From Alteromonas abrolhosensis (GTDB lineage Bacteria > Pseudomonadota > Gammaproteobacteria > Enterobacterales > Alteromonadaceae), in NCBI RefSeq assembly GCF_001953635.1, contig NZ_MEJH01000009.1, positions 83,673 to 147,672 of the forward strand: a stretch of DNA of 64,000 nucleotides. Direction: 5' to 3'. The notes below the pieces were generated by a model. That model saw only the letters and a list, made by a program, of their open reading frames with translations. It did no database searches and was not told the DNA's origin. The position numbers and the translations under genes are program-made. Shown here piece after piece: positions 9,066 to 19,356 of this stretch; position 1 is the first letter of the stretch; every line of letters begins with the position of its first letter.

Positions 9066-10115
9066 ATGAAACCAATCACAATCGGTGATATTCAAATTGG
9101 TCCGGGTCTCGCTCCCTTTATCATCGCAGAAATGTCTGGAAATCATGGACAATCATTAGAAAAAGCCTACCGACTTATTGATGCAGCTGCAGAAGCTGGC
9201 GCACATGCCATAAAATTGCAAACCTATACGCCAGACACGATCACTTTGGATTGTCACGAAGGCGAATTTTTTATTGAAGACCCAAATAGTCTTTGGAAAG
9301 GAAACTCTTTATATAACCTCTATAAAGAGGCGATGACGCCTTGGGAATGGCATAAGGAGCTATTCGACTATGCCAAAGAGAAAGGCCTATTGGCATTTAG
9401 CACGCCCTTCGATTTAACTGCTGTCGACTTCCTAGAAACATTGAATCCTCCTTGTTACAAGGTTGCGTCTTTTGAAAATACTGACCACGCTATCCTAGCG
9501 GCTGTAGCAAAGACAGGGAAACCCGTTATTGTCTCTACAGGCATGGCTAGCCAGGCAGAAATAGCCGAGTCTGTTGAAGTACTCCGCTCCAATGGGTGTG
9601 ATGACATCATATTACTTAAGTGCACCAGTAATTACCCAGCAAACCCGGTAGACGCCAACTTAAAGACAATTCCTCATTTGAGCGAACTTTTCGACTGTCA
9701 CGTTGGACTTTCCGACCATACACCGGGGGTGGGGGTAGCTGTCGCTGCGGTGGCACTTGGCGCAACAGTCATTGAAAAGCATTTTGTTTTAGACAGAAAC
9801 GGCGGAGAGGTTGACGCAGAGTTTTCTCTTGAACCCCATGAAATTAAGCTGCTTGTCGAGGAAACGGCGCGGGCAGCGGTAGCAATTGGCAAGGTGAGTT
9901 ATGGCGCCACTGAGCGAGAAAAGGCCTCGTTGGTACACCGACGCTCTTTATACATTGCCAAAGATATGAAAGCCGGCGATACATTAAATGCGGAAAATTT
10001 ACGCTCTGTTCGTCCAGGACTTGGACTGCCTCCCAAATACCTTCCCCTTTTGCTTGGGAAGCAAATCAAGCGCGACGCTCCAAAAGGTACCCCTATGAGT
10101 TGGGAGCTACTGTGA
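9066..10115 (+). CDS. pseI: Pseudaminic acid synthase PseI
   Basis: Condenses 6-deoxy-AltdiNAc with phosphoenolpyruvate to form pseudaminic acid. The 349-residue protein has a NeuB-type TIM barrel with IAEMSGNHGQSLEKA, AIKLQTYTPDTITLD and STGMAS motifs and the metal/substrate region VIEKHFVLDRN, followed by a C-terminal SAF (antifreeze-like) domain of about 60 residues. PseI-type length and motifs (SGNH rather than the NeuB IGINHNG) favour Pse over sialic acid. It is two bases after pseG. Confidence 0.95.
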   Translation: MKPITIGDIQIGPGLAPFIIAEMSGNHGQSLEKAYRLIDAAAEAGAHAIKLQTYTPDTITLDCHEGEFFIEDPNSLWKGNSLYNLYKEAMTPWEWHKELFDYAKEKGLLAFSTPFDLTAVDFLETLNPPCYKVASFENTDHAILAAVAKTGKPVIVSTGMASQAEIAESVEVLRSNGCDDIILLKCTSNYPANPVDANLKTIPHLSELFDCHVGLSDHTPGVGVAVAAVALGATVIEKHFVLDRNGGEVDAEFSLEPHEIKLLVEETARAAVAIGKVSYGATEREKASLVHRRSLYIAKDMKAGDTLNAENLRSVRPGLGLPPKYLPLLLGKQIKRDAPKGTPMSWELL

Positions 10116-10116
10116 G

Positions 10117-11025
10117 ATGAGAGCCATTCTGTTTGGTGCAAGTAAGGCCGGAGAAAACTACGTTTCTAATCACCCAGATATAGAAGTCGTGGCATTCACG
10201 GATAACGATAGTGCGAAACACGGAACTCGTTTTATGGGTTATCCCATCATTGCACCCGCAGATATCAATACTCACGATGTCGACAGCATAATTATCACCA
10301 GTCAGTGGGTTGATCAAATCTATTCCCAGCTTACCAAAGAAATGGGTATTAATGAGTCGAATATCATTGTACCGAGTAAGCAGTCGGTAAAAGCTGCCTT
10401 GCCTTTCGAAGACAATGAAACGTTAGCCTTTGCCCAGTCTGTAATGCGTACGCTAAATCGATACTTCGTTTCCCACAACATTTCAGCGTGTCTAGATTCT
10501 GGAACTTTATTAGGTGCTGTGAGAAATAAAGGGCTCATACCTTGGGATGACGATATAGATTTAGCTGTAGATAAAGACAATTACGAAAGGTTACAGGCAT
10601 CGCTACCTGAGCTTTATAAATTATTAAACACAAACTATGACGTAAAATGGAATATCGTCATTATCACGGTCAACAACATAGACTGTTGCATCAACCTAGA
10701 GTTTAGTAATTTATCACACACCCAATTAGTTCCTTTTGATATAAGTATACAGCGCAGAGAGTCGATAAATGGTTTATCTGAACTCTTGTCCTCGGGGGGG
10801 CTGTTTTTTGCCCCCGCTACACATTTCGACAGTTACGAGCCAATCGAGTTTTTAGGTGAAACCTTTCTTGCCCCATTCGATGCAGAAGGCTTTCTCACTT
10901 TTATGTACGGACATTGGCAAACGCCCAAAAAGACGACACAAATTACGGAATACGAAAATAGAAGAGCATCGATGTCAGCACCTAGAACAGGTATAAGCGT
11001 GCAAAAACGCACGCTTTGTGAATGA
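10117..11025 (+). CDS. LicD-family phosphotransferase with N-terminal Rossmann-like module
   Basis: The 302-residue protein is a two-part fusion. Residues 1-100 resemble a small nucleotide-binding or PglD-N-like module (AILFGASKAGENYV, then AFTDND and GYPIIAPADI). From residue 127 it carries the LicD signature SGTLLGAVRNKGLIPWDDD followed by DIDLAV, the metal-binding DxD of this nucleotidyltransferase-fold family. LicD-type enzymes move phosphocholine or, in fukutin-like relatives, polyol phosphates from CDP donors. Because a TagD-like CDP-glycerol synthase heads the same operon, transfer of glycerol phosphate to the flagellin glycan is an attractive inference. It follows pseI by one base. 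Confidence 0.8.
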   Translation: MRAILFGASKAGENYVSNHPDIEVVAFTDNDSAKHGTRFMGYPIIAPADINTHDVDSIIITSQWVDQIYSQLTKEMGINESNIIVPSKQSVKAALPFEDNETLAFAQSVMRTLNRYFVSHNISACLDSGTLLGAVRNKGLIPWDDDIDLAVDKDNYERLQASLPELYKLLNTNYDVKWNIVIITVNNIDCCINLEFSNLSHTQLVPFDISIQRRESINGLSELLSSGGLFFAPATHFDSYEPIEFLGETFLAPFDAEGFLTFMYGHWQTPKKTTQITEYENRRASMSAPRTGISVQKRTLCE

Positions 11026-11052
11026 GCGTGATAGTTAAGGTGTCAAATTAAC

Positions 11053-12003
11053 GTGAACGTATTACTTTCAAGTGCCAGCAATAAAGTTCCACTATTAAAA
11101 GCGCTTCAATGCGCTGTTAAGCGTATCGATAACAAAGGCATAGTTACGGCGGGAGATTTAAGTAGCCAAGTACTCACACGACACTTTTGCGATGTTTTTT
11201 GGCAAATGCCACCCACAAAACAAGAAAACGCAGATGAGATTATTGCCCAGCTCAAGCATCGAAGCATTACTCATGTTCTCCCAAGTAGAGACGGCGAACT
11301 ACTTTTTTGGGCAAGGCTGAAAAACGATCTAAAAAGCGCTAACATTCACGTACTTATTTCTAATGAAAGTGCAATTGAGCTTTGTTTAGATAAATTAAGA
11401 TTCGGCCAATGCAGTATTCCTTTTATCATCCCTTCATTCGAGAGTATTGAAGAGGTGAAAACGGTTGTTCAGGACACTCAGCCATTGCATTATGTGGTCA
11501 AAGAACGTTTTGGTGCGGGTAGTAAAGCAGTTGGCCTTAATCTAAATGAAAACGACGCAGTCCAGCACGCTAAAGGTCTGTCCTCCCCTATTTTTCAATT
11601 ATTCAAAGCAGGTCAAGAAATTAGCGTAGACGCTTGGCTAACAAAAGATCATTTGGTTAAAGCGGCCGTGTGCCGTGTGCGAGACTTAGTTGTTAATGGT
11701 GAATCCCAAATTACTTATACTTTACCGAATTGCCCTTTTACAGCACAGGTGACACAGACACTTTCCAACCTAACGCTGTCTGGCCCCGTTGTATTACAGG
11801 GCATCATAAGTGATGGAGCACTTCACATCATTGAATGTAATTCACGATTTGGAGGCGCTTCAACGTTAGGTATCAAGGCGGGTGTTGATAGTCTTTATTG
11901 GAGCTTGTGCGAGAGTATAGGTGTGGATATCGATTCGTTGCCCGTAGATCTCGCATCTCATAAAATAACGCAGATTAGAGCTGCTACCGACTATTACCTA
12001 TGA
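11053..12003 (+). CDS. ATP-grasp superfamily enzyme of unknown substrate
   Basis: The 316-residue protein looks like a carbamoyl-phosphate-synthase-type ATP-grasp ligase. Seen: an N-terminal pre-ATP-grasp domain (NVLLSSASNKVPLLKAL), a K-containing nucleotide loop VVKERFGAGSKAVGL, EISVDAWL, and the acidic metal-binding end IIECNSRFGGASTLGI. These enzymes join a carboxylate to an amine or thiol through an acyl phosphate. GTG start; the Shine-Dalgarno is weak. It overlaps the HAD gene by ATGA. In this setting it may ligate an acyl or amino-acid group to a glycan amine (inference); the substrate cannot be read from sequence. Confidence 0.75.
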   Translation: MNVLLSSASNKVPLLKALQCAVKRIDNKGIVTAGDLSSQVLTRHFCDVFWQMPPTKQENADEIIAQLKHRSITHVLPSRDGELLFWARLKNDLKSANIHVLISNESAIELCLDKLRFGQCSIPFIIPSFESIEEVKTVVQDTQPLHYVVKERFGAGSKAVGLNLNENDAVQHAKGLSSPIFQLFKAGQEISVDAWLTKDHLVKAAVCRVRDLVVNGESQITYTLPNCPFTAQVTQTLSNLTLSGPVVLQGIISDGALHIIECNSRFGGASTLGIKAGVDSLYWSLCESIGVDIDSLPVDLASHKITQIRAATDYYL

Positions 12004-12656
12004 TTTATATCTTCGACCTAGATGATACCCTTTATGATGAGCGCCAATACGTAGAGTCTGGCCTTGCAGCGGTTGCCTCATTTGTGGAAAAAACCTGGAA
12101 CGTTGATAAGCGAAGTGGCTTTCAAGAATTAGTTACTCTGCTTGAACGAAATGGTCGTGGCCGAATTTTCAATGATTACTTAGCTAACCATGGCATAGCA
12201 GTCAATAAGAAAAATGTACGTGCATGCGTTTCAGCATATCGCTTACACCAGCCCACTTTGACTTTGCCCGACAATCACCTAACGTTGCTAGAACGTTTGC
12301 CAAAGCCGCTTTATCTCGTAACTGACGGAAATAAAGTAGTACAAAGTAAGAAAGTGGAAGCACTCAACATAGCGCACTACTTCAAGCGCGTGTTTGTCAC
12401 TCACCGCTTTGGAGTGCAACATGCTAAACCTTCTACTTACTGCTTTGAAAAGATTAAACAAGCTGAACAATGTCAGTGGCACGAAATGGTTTACATTGGT
12501 GACAACCCAGCAAAAGACTTCGTTAATTTAAATAAACTTGGAATGCCGACTGTTAGGGTGCTAACTGGGGTTCATAAAAACGCACTTGCCAAACCAGGTT
12601 TTGATGCAAAGTTTACTATACAAAACCTGAATGAACTTCCAGCCCTCGGTCTTTGA
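12000..12656 (+). CDS. HAD-superfamily phosphatase
   Basis: A 218-residue haloacid-dehalogenase hydrolase. Motif I is FDLDDTLYDE, motif II is around LVTDGNK, and motif III/IV is VYIGDNPAKDFVNLNKLG. The cap type and length fit small-molecule phosphatases such as the YjjG/phosphoglycolate group. It starts in the ATGA overlap with the ATP-grasp gene, so the two are probably made together and may act in sequence on a phosphorylated sugar or acyl intermediate (inference). It is followed by a 211-base gap before pseB. Confidence 0.85.
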   Translation: MIYIFDLDDTLYDERQYVESGLAAVASFVEKTWNVDKRSGFQELVTLLERNGRGRIFNDYLANHGIAVNKKNVRACVSAYRLHQPTLTLPDNHLTLLERLPKPLYLVTDGNKVVQSKKVEALNIAHYFKRVFVTHRFGVQHAKPSTYCFEKIKQAEQCQWHEMVYIGDNPAKDFVNLNKLGMPTVRVLTGVHKNALAKPGFDAKFTIQNLNELPALGL

Positions 12657-12774
12657 ACTTTATTAGGCGGCATCCCAGCATATTTAATAAAATAAAATCA
12701 ATGCTTAACCTACCTGCTGATAAACAACAAGTTCTACCTAAACACGAAGAAATCTGCACCTTTAGGACTAATAA

Positions 12775-13865
<1,091 letters not shown>

Positions 13866-13866
<1 letters not shown>

Positions 13867-15032
13867 TGATTCCTTATGGGCGACAACACCTAGATGAAGA
13901 TGATGTAAAAGCCGTTGTCGAAACCTTAACATCAAATTGGTTAACGCAAGGCCCGGCTATTCCTAAATTTGAAACTGCTCTTGCTGCTTATTGTGGCGCT
14001 AATTTCGGGATTGCAGTTAATAGCGCTACGTCTGCTCTACACATTGCTTGCCTTGCACTAGGTGTGAGTGAAGGCGATAGAGTATGGACATCTCCGAACT
14101 CATTTGTTGCTTCGTCAAACTGCGCGCTCTACTGTGGTGCCAAGGTCGATTTCGTAGATATTGACCTTCACACCGGCAACATGTGCGTTGATGCTTTACG
14201 AAAGAAGCTTGTCCTAGCTGAGTCCATAAACGCCTTACCAAAGGTGGTTATTCCCGTTCATTTTGCTGGTCAGCCCTGCGATATGAAAGAAATTCGTGCA
14301 CTTTCAAAGCAATATGGCTTCTTTGTTATTGAAGATGCATCTCATGCAGTAGGCGCAAAATACCAAGAGAAGTTTGTAGGCAGCTGCCAATTCTCAGATA
14401 TTTGTGTGTTTAGTTTCCACCCGGTAAAGATTATTACCACTATGGAGGGGGGAATGGCACTTACAAATAACAGTGAATGGGCTGAAAAGATGCGTATGTT
14501 GCGCAGCCACGGCATAACCAATAATCCAGAGAAGATGACTGAGGACAGTCATGGTCCTTGGTATTATCAACAGATAGCATTGGGCTTTAATTACCGTATG
14601 ACTGACGTAGAAGCTGCGCTTGGTTTAAGCCAGCTAAAAAAATTGCCGGGCTTTTTAGAAAAGCGGAATACATTAGCTGCTCATTATGATGAACGTTTTG
14701 CATCGAAAGAAAACATCTCACCACTTAAGCAATCTAATAATAGATATAGCAGCTATCATCTCTACGTTGTACGTGCTTCTGGACTAACTCGCAAAGAACA
14801 CGCCTTTGTCGTCGAGCAGCTTCGCGATAAAGGCGTTTTTGCACATCTTCATTATATCCCGATTCACTGCCAGCCCTATTACAAGAATCTGGGCTTCAAT
14901 CTAGGTGATTTTCCTAATGCGGAGCGTTATTACGAACAGGCAATAACACTCCCCCTTTTTCCCGAGTTAACTCGTGAGCAGATTGACCTTATTGTAGATA
15001 CGCTCTCTCGCATCCTAGATAGCTTAAATTAA
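13866..15032 (+). CDS. pseC: UDP-4-amino-4,6-dideoxy-N-acetyl-beta-L-altrosamine transaminase PseC
   Basis: PLP-dependent aminotransferase (DegT/DnrJ/EryC1 family) acting after PseB. The 388-residue protein has the family start IPYGRQHLDEDDVKAV, SATSALHIAC, VIPVHFAGQPCDM, the DASHAVGAKY segment and the PLP-lysine region FSFHPVKIITTMEGGM (the Schiff-base Lys in HPVK). GTG start overlapping the pseB stop (TAGTG). The product amine should next be acetylated by PseH, but no pseH follows or occurs elsewhere in the window. Confidence 0.96.
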
Positions 15033-15081
15033 CGGTTGCTCTGGCGTCTTTTTTCCATCCATGTAACGTTCAACATCTAAG

Positions 15082-15108
15082 TTAAGTTTTTTCGTTCAGA
15101 GCCGATAG
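15082..15108 (+). promoter_or_regulatory. Sigma28 promoter of the radical SAM/pyruvyl-transferase gene
   Basis: Plus strand TTAA-N15-GCCGATAG (or TAAG-N14), with a GCCGATA core identical to the flgM and flagellin promoters here. It lies 46 bases before the ATG at 15155 in a 122-base gap after pseC. It implies expression with the late flagellar genes. Confidence 0.75.
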
Positions 15109-15154
15109 AATCAAAGATGTTTTAATAAAAGTCCAACCTTCGAATTACCGATAT

Positions 15155-17311
15155 ATGTTAAAGAAAAAAGATATTCGTCACATCTACGATAGCTACTCGC
15201 AACTAAGAAAAATGAAGCGGGTGAATGAGCTTCGACCAGATAGTAAGCCGAAGGCCCTAAATCTAAATATTATTGATAGCTGCAATTCCAAATGCACAAT
15301 GTGTAATATTTGGAAGAATGAAGAAAGCGTAGACATTACTCCTGAAGAACTCGGCTTAATTTTATCTGACCCCTTGTACAGTGAACTACAGCATGTAGGT
15401 GTAACTGGCGGTGAGCCAACTCTTCGTGAGGACTTACCCGATATTTATAGAACCATTATCGATACATTACCCTCCCTAAAAGGCGTAAGCATGATAACCA
15501 ATGCTATTGAAGAGAGAGATGTAAAAAATCGAATTACGGCTATTTATGATATTTGTAAAAGCAGAAATATGAGCTTTTCTGTCATGGTTTCTATAGATGG
15601 CGTAGGGAGCGCTCACGACAGGGTTCGTGGAATAAAAAATAACTTCTCGTCCGCTATCGCTATTTTCGAATTTTGCCGAACCACATTAGGGATTCCGACT
15701 ACGTTCGGGTGCACTATTTCTAAACAGAATGTGTGGGAAGTTGATGACTTCCTCTATTATGCTAAAAAGCACGACATGTATGGAAGGTTTCGTGTTGCCG
15801 AGTTTATCAACCGCCTATACAACGGTGATAGAGATAAGGTAATACGCAATTTCGATGAAGATGAAACCTATAACCTCTTATTATTTTTTGAGAAATTAAA
15901 AAGACAATACGAGCCTGGTTCCACGATCAAACGAACATATCGCAGTATTCAAAACATGCTACAAGGCGGCGAACGCTTGATAGGTTGTCCCTATCATAAC
16001 GATGGTGTTGTTTTAGGTTCTAAAGGACAGGTCAATTACTGCGCGCCTAAAGGTAACGATATTGGCAACGCATTAGAAACCTCTTCGCAAGTTTTGTACA
16101 AAAACAACTTTGCGCAAAAAGAGGCTATCGCAGAACGCGACTGTAAAAACTGCATTCATGACTATCACGCAGGCATTACCTATGCAGAAAAACAAACGCA
16201 GCTTACCGAATTAACTCATCACAGGCTTCTGGATATTGACAATATTCACCTGATTAAATGGTTAGCGAAAACATTAAAAACCCCACACAAAAGCAAGCCC
16301 TACCAAGTATTTATATTTGGCTGGTATGGCACCGAGACCGTGGGAGACAAAGCAATATTGGGCGGAATCGTAGATGAATATACGAAATTGCACGGCGACA
16401 ATATTGAGTTCGTTTTGGGAAGCTTATATCCATTTGTAACCAAAAGAACATGCAAAGAACTCAAAATCAACGCTAAGGTTGTTTCTACAAAATCCCTTGA
16501 TGTATTGCGATATTCGAAAAGTGCCGACGAAGTTGTTATGGGTGGCGGCCCCCTCATGGATCTACACGAACTTTATATTCCTTTGCTAGGATTTAAGGTA
16601 GCCAAAGACAATGGAAAGAAAACCGTAGTTTATGGCTGTGGCCTTGGCCCACTACATGAAGATAAGTATGAAAAAGCAGTAAAACAAATACTGGCGTTAT
16701 CATCTGATATTAAACTGAGAGATAGAAAAAGCGTAGCCACTGCCAACGCATGGGGATTTGAAAAGGCCTCTCTTTCAGGCGATTTCGCGAAACCTTACAT
16801 AGAACGCCATTTTCTTAAGCAGTCAATAAAATCCAACACGCCATTTATTGCCTGCTTCTTACGCGAATGGACTTACGAGTACTCTCGTGAATTGACATTA
16901 GAAGAATTTGAGGTTCATAAAAAAGCGTTTGAAGCCGGTATAGCTCGGTTAATCAAGGAAAAAGTAAAGGAGCTGGGCGTAAATACAGTATTACTCGATC
17001 ATATGCATAATTTTGATGTAGGTTATGACGATAGAGATTTCAGTCGTTACTTTATTGATACTTATTTCGCGGACGAACCTGACATCGATATCTCCTTTAA
17101 TAAACGTTTATCAACTGTAGCGAGTGTTGTCCACACGATGCAAAGTGCGTCATTTAACATTTGCATGCGATTCCACTCAGTCTTGTTTGCGCATACGTTA
17201 GAAACCGATTTTTGTGCCATTGATTACACTAAGGGCGGTAAAATTACCAATTACCTTACTGACAACGACGAACTTAAGCGTATGTATTCGCCCCAAGAGC
17301 TTGCTCGCTAA
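15155..17311 (+). CDS. Radical SAM - polysaccharide pyruvyl transferase fusion protein
   Basis: A 718-residue two-domain protein. The N-terminal half is a radical SAM enzyme with the 4Fe-4S ligands C43, C47 and C50 (CNSKCTMC), a TGGEPTLREDL segment, and additional cysteines in the middle (IGCPYH, NYCAPK, CKNC) reminiscent of a SPASM-type auxiliary cluster region. From about residue 385 the C-terminal half matches the polysaccharide pyruvyl transferase/CsaB fold: FGWYGTETVGDKAIL, VMGGGPLMD, YGCGLGPLH, and near the end CMRFHSVLFAHTL. The substrate is unknown. Its sigma28 promoter and stop/start overlap with the next glycosyltransferase suggest a role in flagellar glycan or flagellin modification (inference). 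No clear Shine-Dalgarno precedes the ATG. Confidence 0.82.
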   Translation: MLKKKDIRHIYDSYSQLRKMKRVNELRPDSKPKALNLNIIDSCNSKCTMCNIWKNEESVDITPEELGLILSDPLYSELQHVGVTGGEPTLREDLPDIYRTIIDTLPSLKGVSMITNAIEERDVKNRITAIYDICKSRNMSFSVMVSIDGVGSAHDRVRGIKNNFSSAIAIFEFCRTTLGIPTTFGCTISKQNVWEVDDFLYYAKKHDMYGRFRVAEFINRLYNGDRDKVIRNFDEDETYNLLLFFEKLKRQYEPGSTIKRTYRSIQNMLQGGERLIGCPYHNDGVVLGSKGQVNYCAPKGNDIGNALETSSQVLYKNNFAQKEAIAERDCKNCIHDYHAGITYAEKQTQLTELTHHRLLDIDNIHLIKWLAKTLKTPHKSKPYQVFIFGWYGTETVGDKAILGGIVDEYTKLHGDNIEFVLGSLYPFVTKRTCKELKINAKVVSTKSLDVLRYSKSADEVVMGGGPLMDLHELYIPLLGFKVAKDNGKKTVVYGCGLGPLHEDKYEKAVKQILALSSDIKLRDRKSVATANAWGFEKASLSGDFAKPYIERHFLKQSIKSNTPFIACFLREWTYEYSRELTLEEFEVHKKAFEAGIARLIKEKVKELGVNTVLLDHMHNFDVGYDDRDFSRYFIDTYFADEPDIDISFNKRLSTVASVVHTMQSASFNICMRFHSVLFAHTLETDFCAIDYTKGGKITNYLTDNDELKRMYSPQELAR

Positions 17312-18594
17312 TGAAGGTTTTACTTGTTAATACGTATGATAGAGGCGGAGCAGCGAACGCGTGTATCAGATTACATCTAGCATTAATCGATGCCGGGCAT
17401 ACTAGCCACTTTCTAACGCTAAATAAGACTAGGGACGATATCCCTTTCCATTTCGATTACAAATCGTTCACTGGTTTGGAGGCTGGAAATATCCTGAATC
17501 GTGTTTCCCATATTACTGTAAATGGCGTACACGAATATAAGACTCAAGATATCAAAGATATTTGCACTGCAGCGTCTGAATATACCGATGTATTCTCTTC
17601 AATTTATAGCGATTTCAGAATTGAAAATGCGCCGCAGATTAGTGAGTATGACGTGGTAAATCTTCATTGGACTTCTCGGTTCTTGAACTGGCCAACCTTT
17701 TTCGCCTCTAAAAGTATAAAGCGGGTCATTTGGTCATTACATGACATGGCACCATTTACAGGTGGATATCATTATGGTGACGGGTTTGAAGGATATAAAA
17801 CTGATGACAGTAATCCACATTTTTTAAGACAAACCAGTGACCCTGACTTTGCTAAAAAACTATTGCTCTCGAAACAAGCCATTTTACGGAGCAGCGATAT
17901 CCCAATTGCCGTAATTTCATTGTCGAATTGGTTACACGAATGCGCGGCATCTAGCACGCTTTTCAAACATTACCCGATAAAGCGGATTGCCAATAGTGTC
18001 GATACAGAAACGTACCGCTATATGGACAAGCGAGAATCCAGAAAACATTTAGGACTACCTGAGGATAAAGACATCGTCCTTTTTGTAAGTGACAGTGTTA
18101 GTAATAAAAGAAAGGGTTTTCACTTGCTTGAAAAAGCAATCATTAAAGCGAATAACAGTCGAATCATGTTGTGCAGTGTGGGAAAAAATTTAAACAGCAG
18201 CCTCCCTGAAGTTCATGATTTTTCCGAGGTTCATGATGAACATAAGCTTGCGCTAATCTACAGCGCAGCTGATGTATTTGTGTTACCAGCTTTAGAAGAT
18301 AACTTACCTAATGTTGTTATTGAATCGATATGTTGCGGCACTCCTGTGGTGGGTTTTAATATTGGAGGCATGCCAGATATGATTGAGGATGGGGTAAACG
18401 GGAGGCTTGCAAAAGATATCAGTGCAGAAGGGTTGCTAGCATCGCTTAACGACGTGCTGAATAACGGCGTGTCAAAAACATCTGGGCAAATATCACAACA
18501 CGCGCGAAACACTTACTCTCAATCTCGTCAGGCAGAGATGTTTAACCTATACCTCAATGATTTAAGAAGCAACACATCTTACCGCAAACCTTAG
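17311..18594 (+). CDS. GT4-family glycosyltransferase
   Basis: A 427-residue GT-B retaining glycosyltransferase. N-terminal LLVNTYDRGGAANACIRLH is the acceptor-side glycine motif, and the C-terminal donor-side region shows the GT4 motif (PALEDNLPNVVIESICCGTPVVGFN, here in parts: EDNLPNVVIES and CGTPVVGFNIGG). It begins inside the stop of the radical SAM fusion (TAATG), so both probably share the sigma28 promoter at 15082. It ends four bases into the convergent broken dioxygenase gene. Likely extends or decorates the flagellin glycan (inference); sugar donor unknown. Confidence 0.9.
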   Translation: MKVLLVNTYDRGGAANACIRLHLALIDAGHTSHFLTLNKTRDDIPFHFDYKSFTGLEAGNILNRVSHITVNGVHEYKTQDIKDICTAASEYTDVFSSIYSDFRIENAPQISEYDVVNLHWTSRFLNWPTFFASKSIKRVIWSLHDMAPFTGGYHYGDGFEGYKTDDSNPHFLRQTSDPDFAKKLLLSKQAILRSSDIPIAVISLSNWLHECAASSTLFKHYPIKRIANSVDTETYRYMDKRESRKHLGLPEDKDIVLFVSDSVSNKRKGFHLLEKAIIKANNSRIMLCSVGKNLNSSLPEVHDFSEVHDEHKLALIYSAADVFVLPALEDNLPNVVIESICCGTPVVGFNIGGMPDMIEDGVNGRLAKDISAEGLLASLNDVLNNGVSKTSGQISQHARNTYSQSRQAEMFNLYLNDLRSNTSYRKP

Positions 18595-19356
18595 TTTCTA
18601 GGTAAAGGCACGGCAGTGTAAAAATCTTCTGACTCAGTATGTATCATGATCATCGAGCCTCGCGGCAATGCATCGTCATCAAGTGCTTTATAGACAAACC
18701 GCAATGCTCGACGCGGTAAATCAGAGCTATTTTGAGAAGAGCTATGTATCAAATAATTGCTAAACAATACGATGTCTCCAGGCTCAGTCTCAACAAAAAC
18801 TTGATTACTCTCCTCATTTTTATCTAACACTATACGGTCGTGATGCGTTGCACCTTCAACGTGAAACCATTTTCTAAATCCACGCTTATGAGAGCCAGGA
18901 ATAACCTGTAAACATCCATTTTTTTGCGTGGCGGAATCAAGAGAAACCCACGCTAACACTTTCTCGGTTTCATTAGGTCGATTAAGAAAATCTTAGTGCC
19001 ATGGCACCTCATTGTCTTTGTCTGCTGGCTTATAAAGATGGGAGTTAACATACAGGTAAACGCTCCTATTAAAGTAGCTTTTCAAGAATGCCGTGACTCC
19101 AGGCACTTCAGCCGCTTTTCTAGCTTCTGGAAAACGCTGATAAACGTCGTAAAGCACGCCACTATCAGTGCGATGAGTGAGGTACCATAGATTAGTAATA
19201 TCTCTTGAAGACTGAGCTGAAATAACCTCTACGGCACGAGACAGTGTGTTACCTATCTCTTGACAGACAGTTAGTGAAATTTGCCGTTTTAAGACAGCAA
19301 AACCATCTCGTTTAAATTGATTGATTAATTAATTGGGGGATATCAATATCGCTCAT
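18591..19356 (-). pseudogene. Broken phytanoyl-CoA dioxygenase (PhyH)-family gene
   Basis: The minus strand encodes most of an Fe(II)/2-oxoglutarate oxygenase of about 253 residues, but with two lesions. An in-frame ochre codon (18993-18995) falls exactly inside the iron-binding H-x-D motif: the protein reads ...EVPWH, stop, DFLNRP..., where WHQDF is expected (CAA to TAA). Near the N-terminus, the ATG at 19356 (MSDIDIPQLINQ) goes out of frame with the body (FKRDGFAVLKR) at a run of five 4-base ATTR repeats (19316-19335); deleting one repeat restores a continuous frame. The remaining downstream half (18591-18959) keeps the late GSH, EPGDIVLFSNYLIHSS and R-motif regions. It was the last gene of the flaG-to-sulfotransferase run and overlaps the sulfotransferase end by 14 bases. 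Confidence 0.85.

Noticed and set aside
18591..18959. The 122-codon frame as an intact small gene
   Set aside because: Its sequence is the C-terminal half of a PhyH-type oxygenase whose upstream half is present in the same frame beyond an ochre codon, so it is a fragment of a pseudogene.
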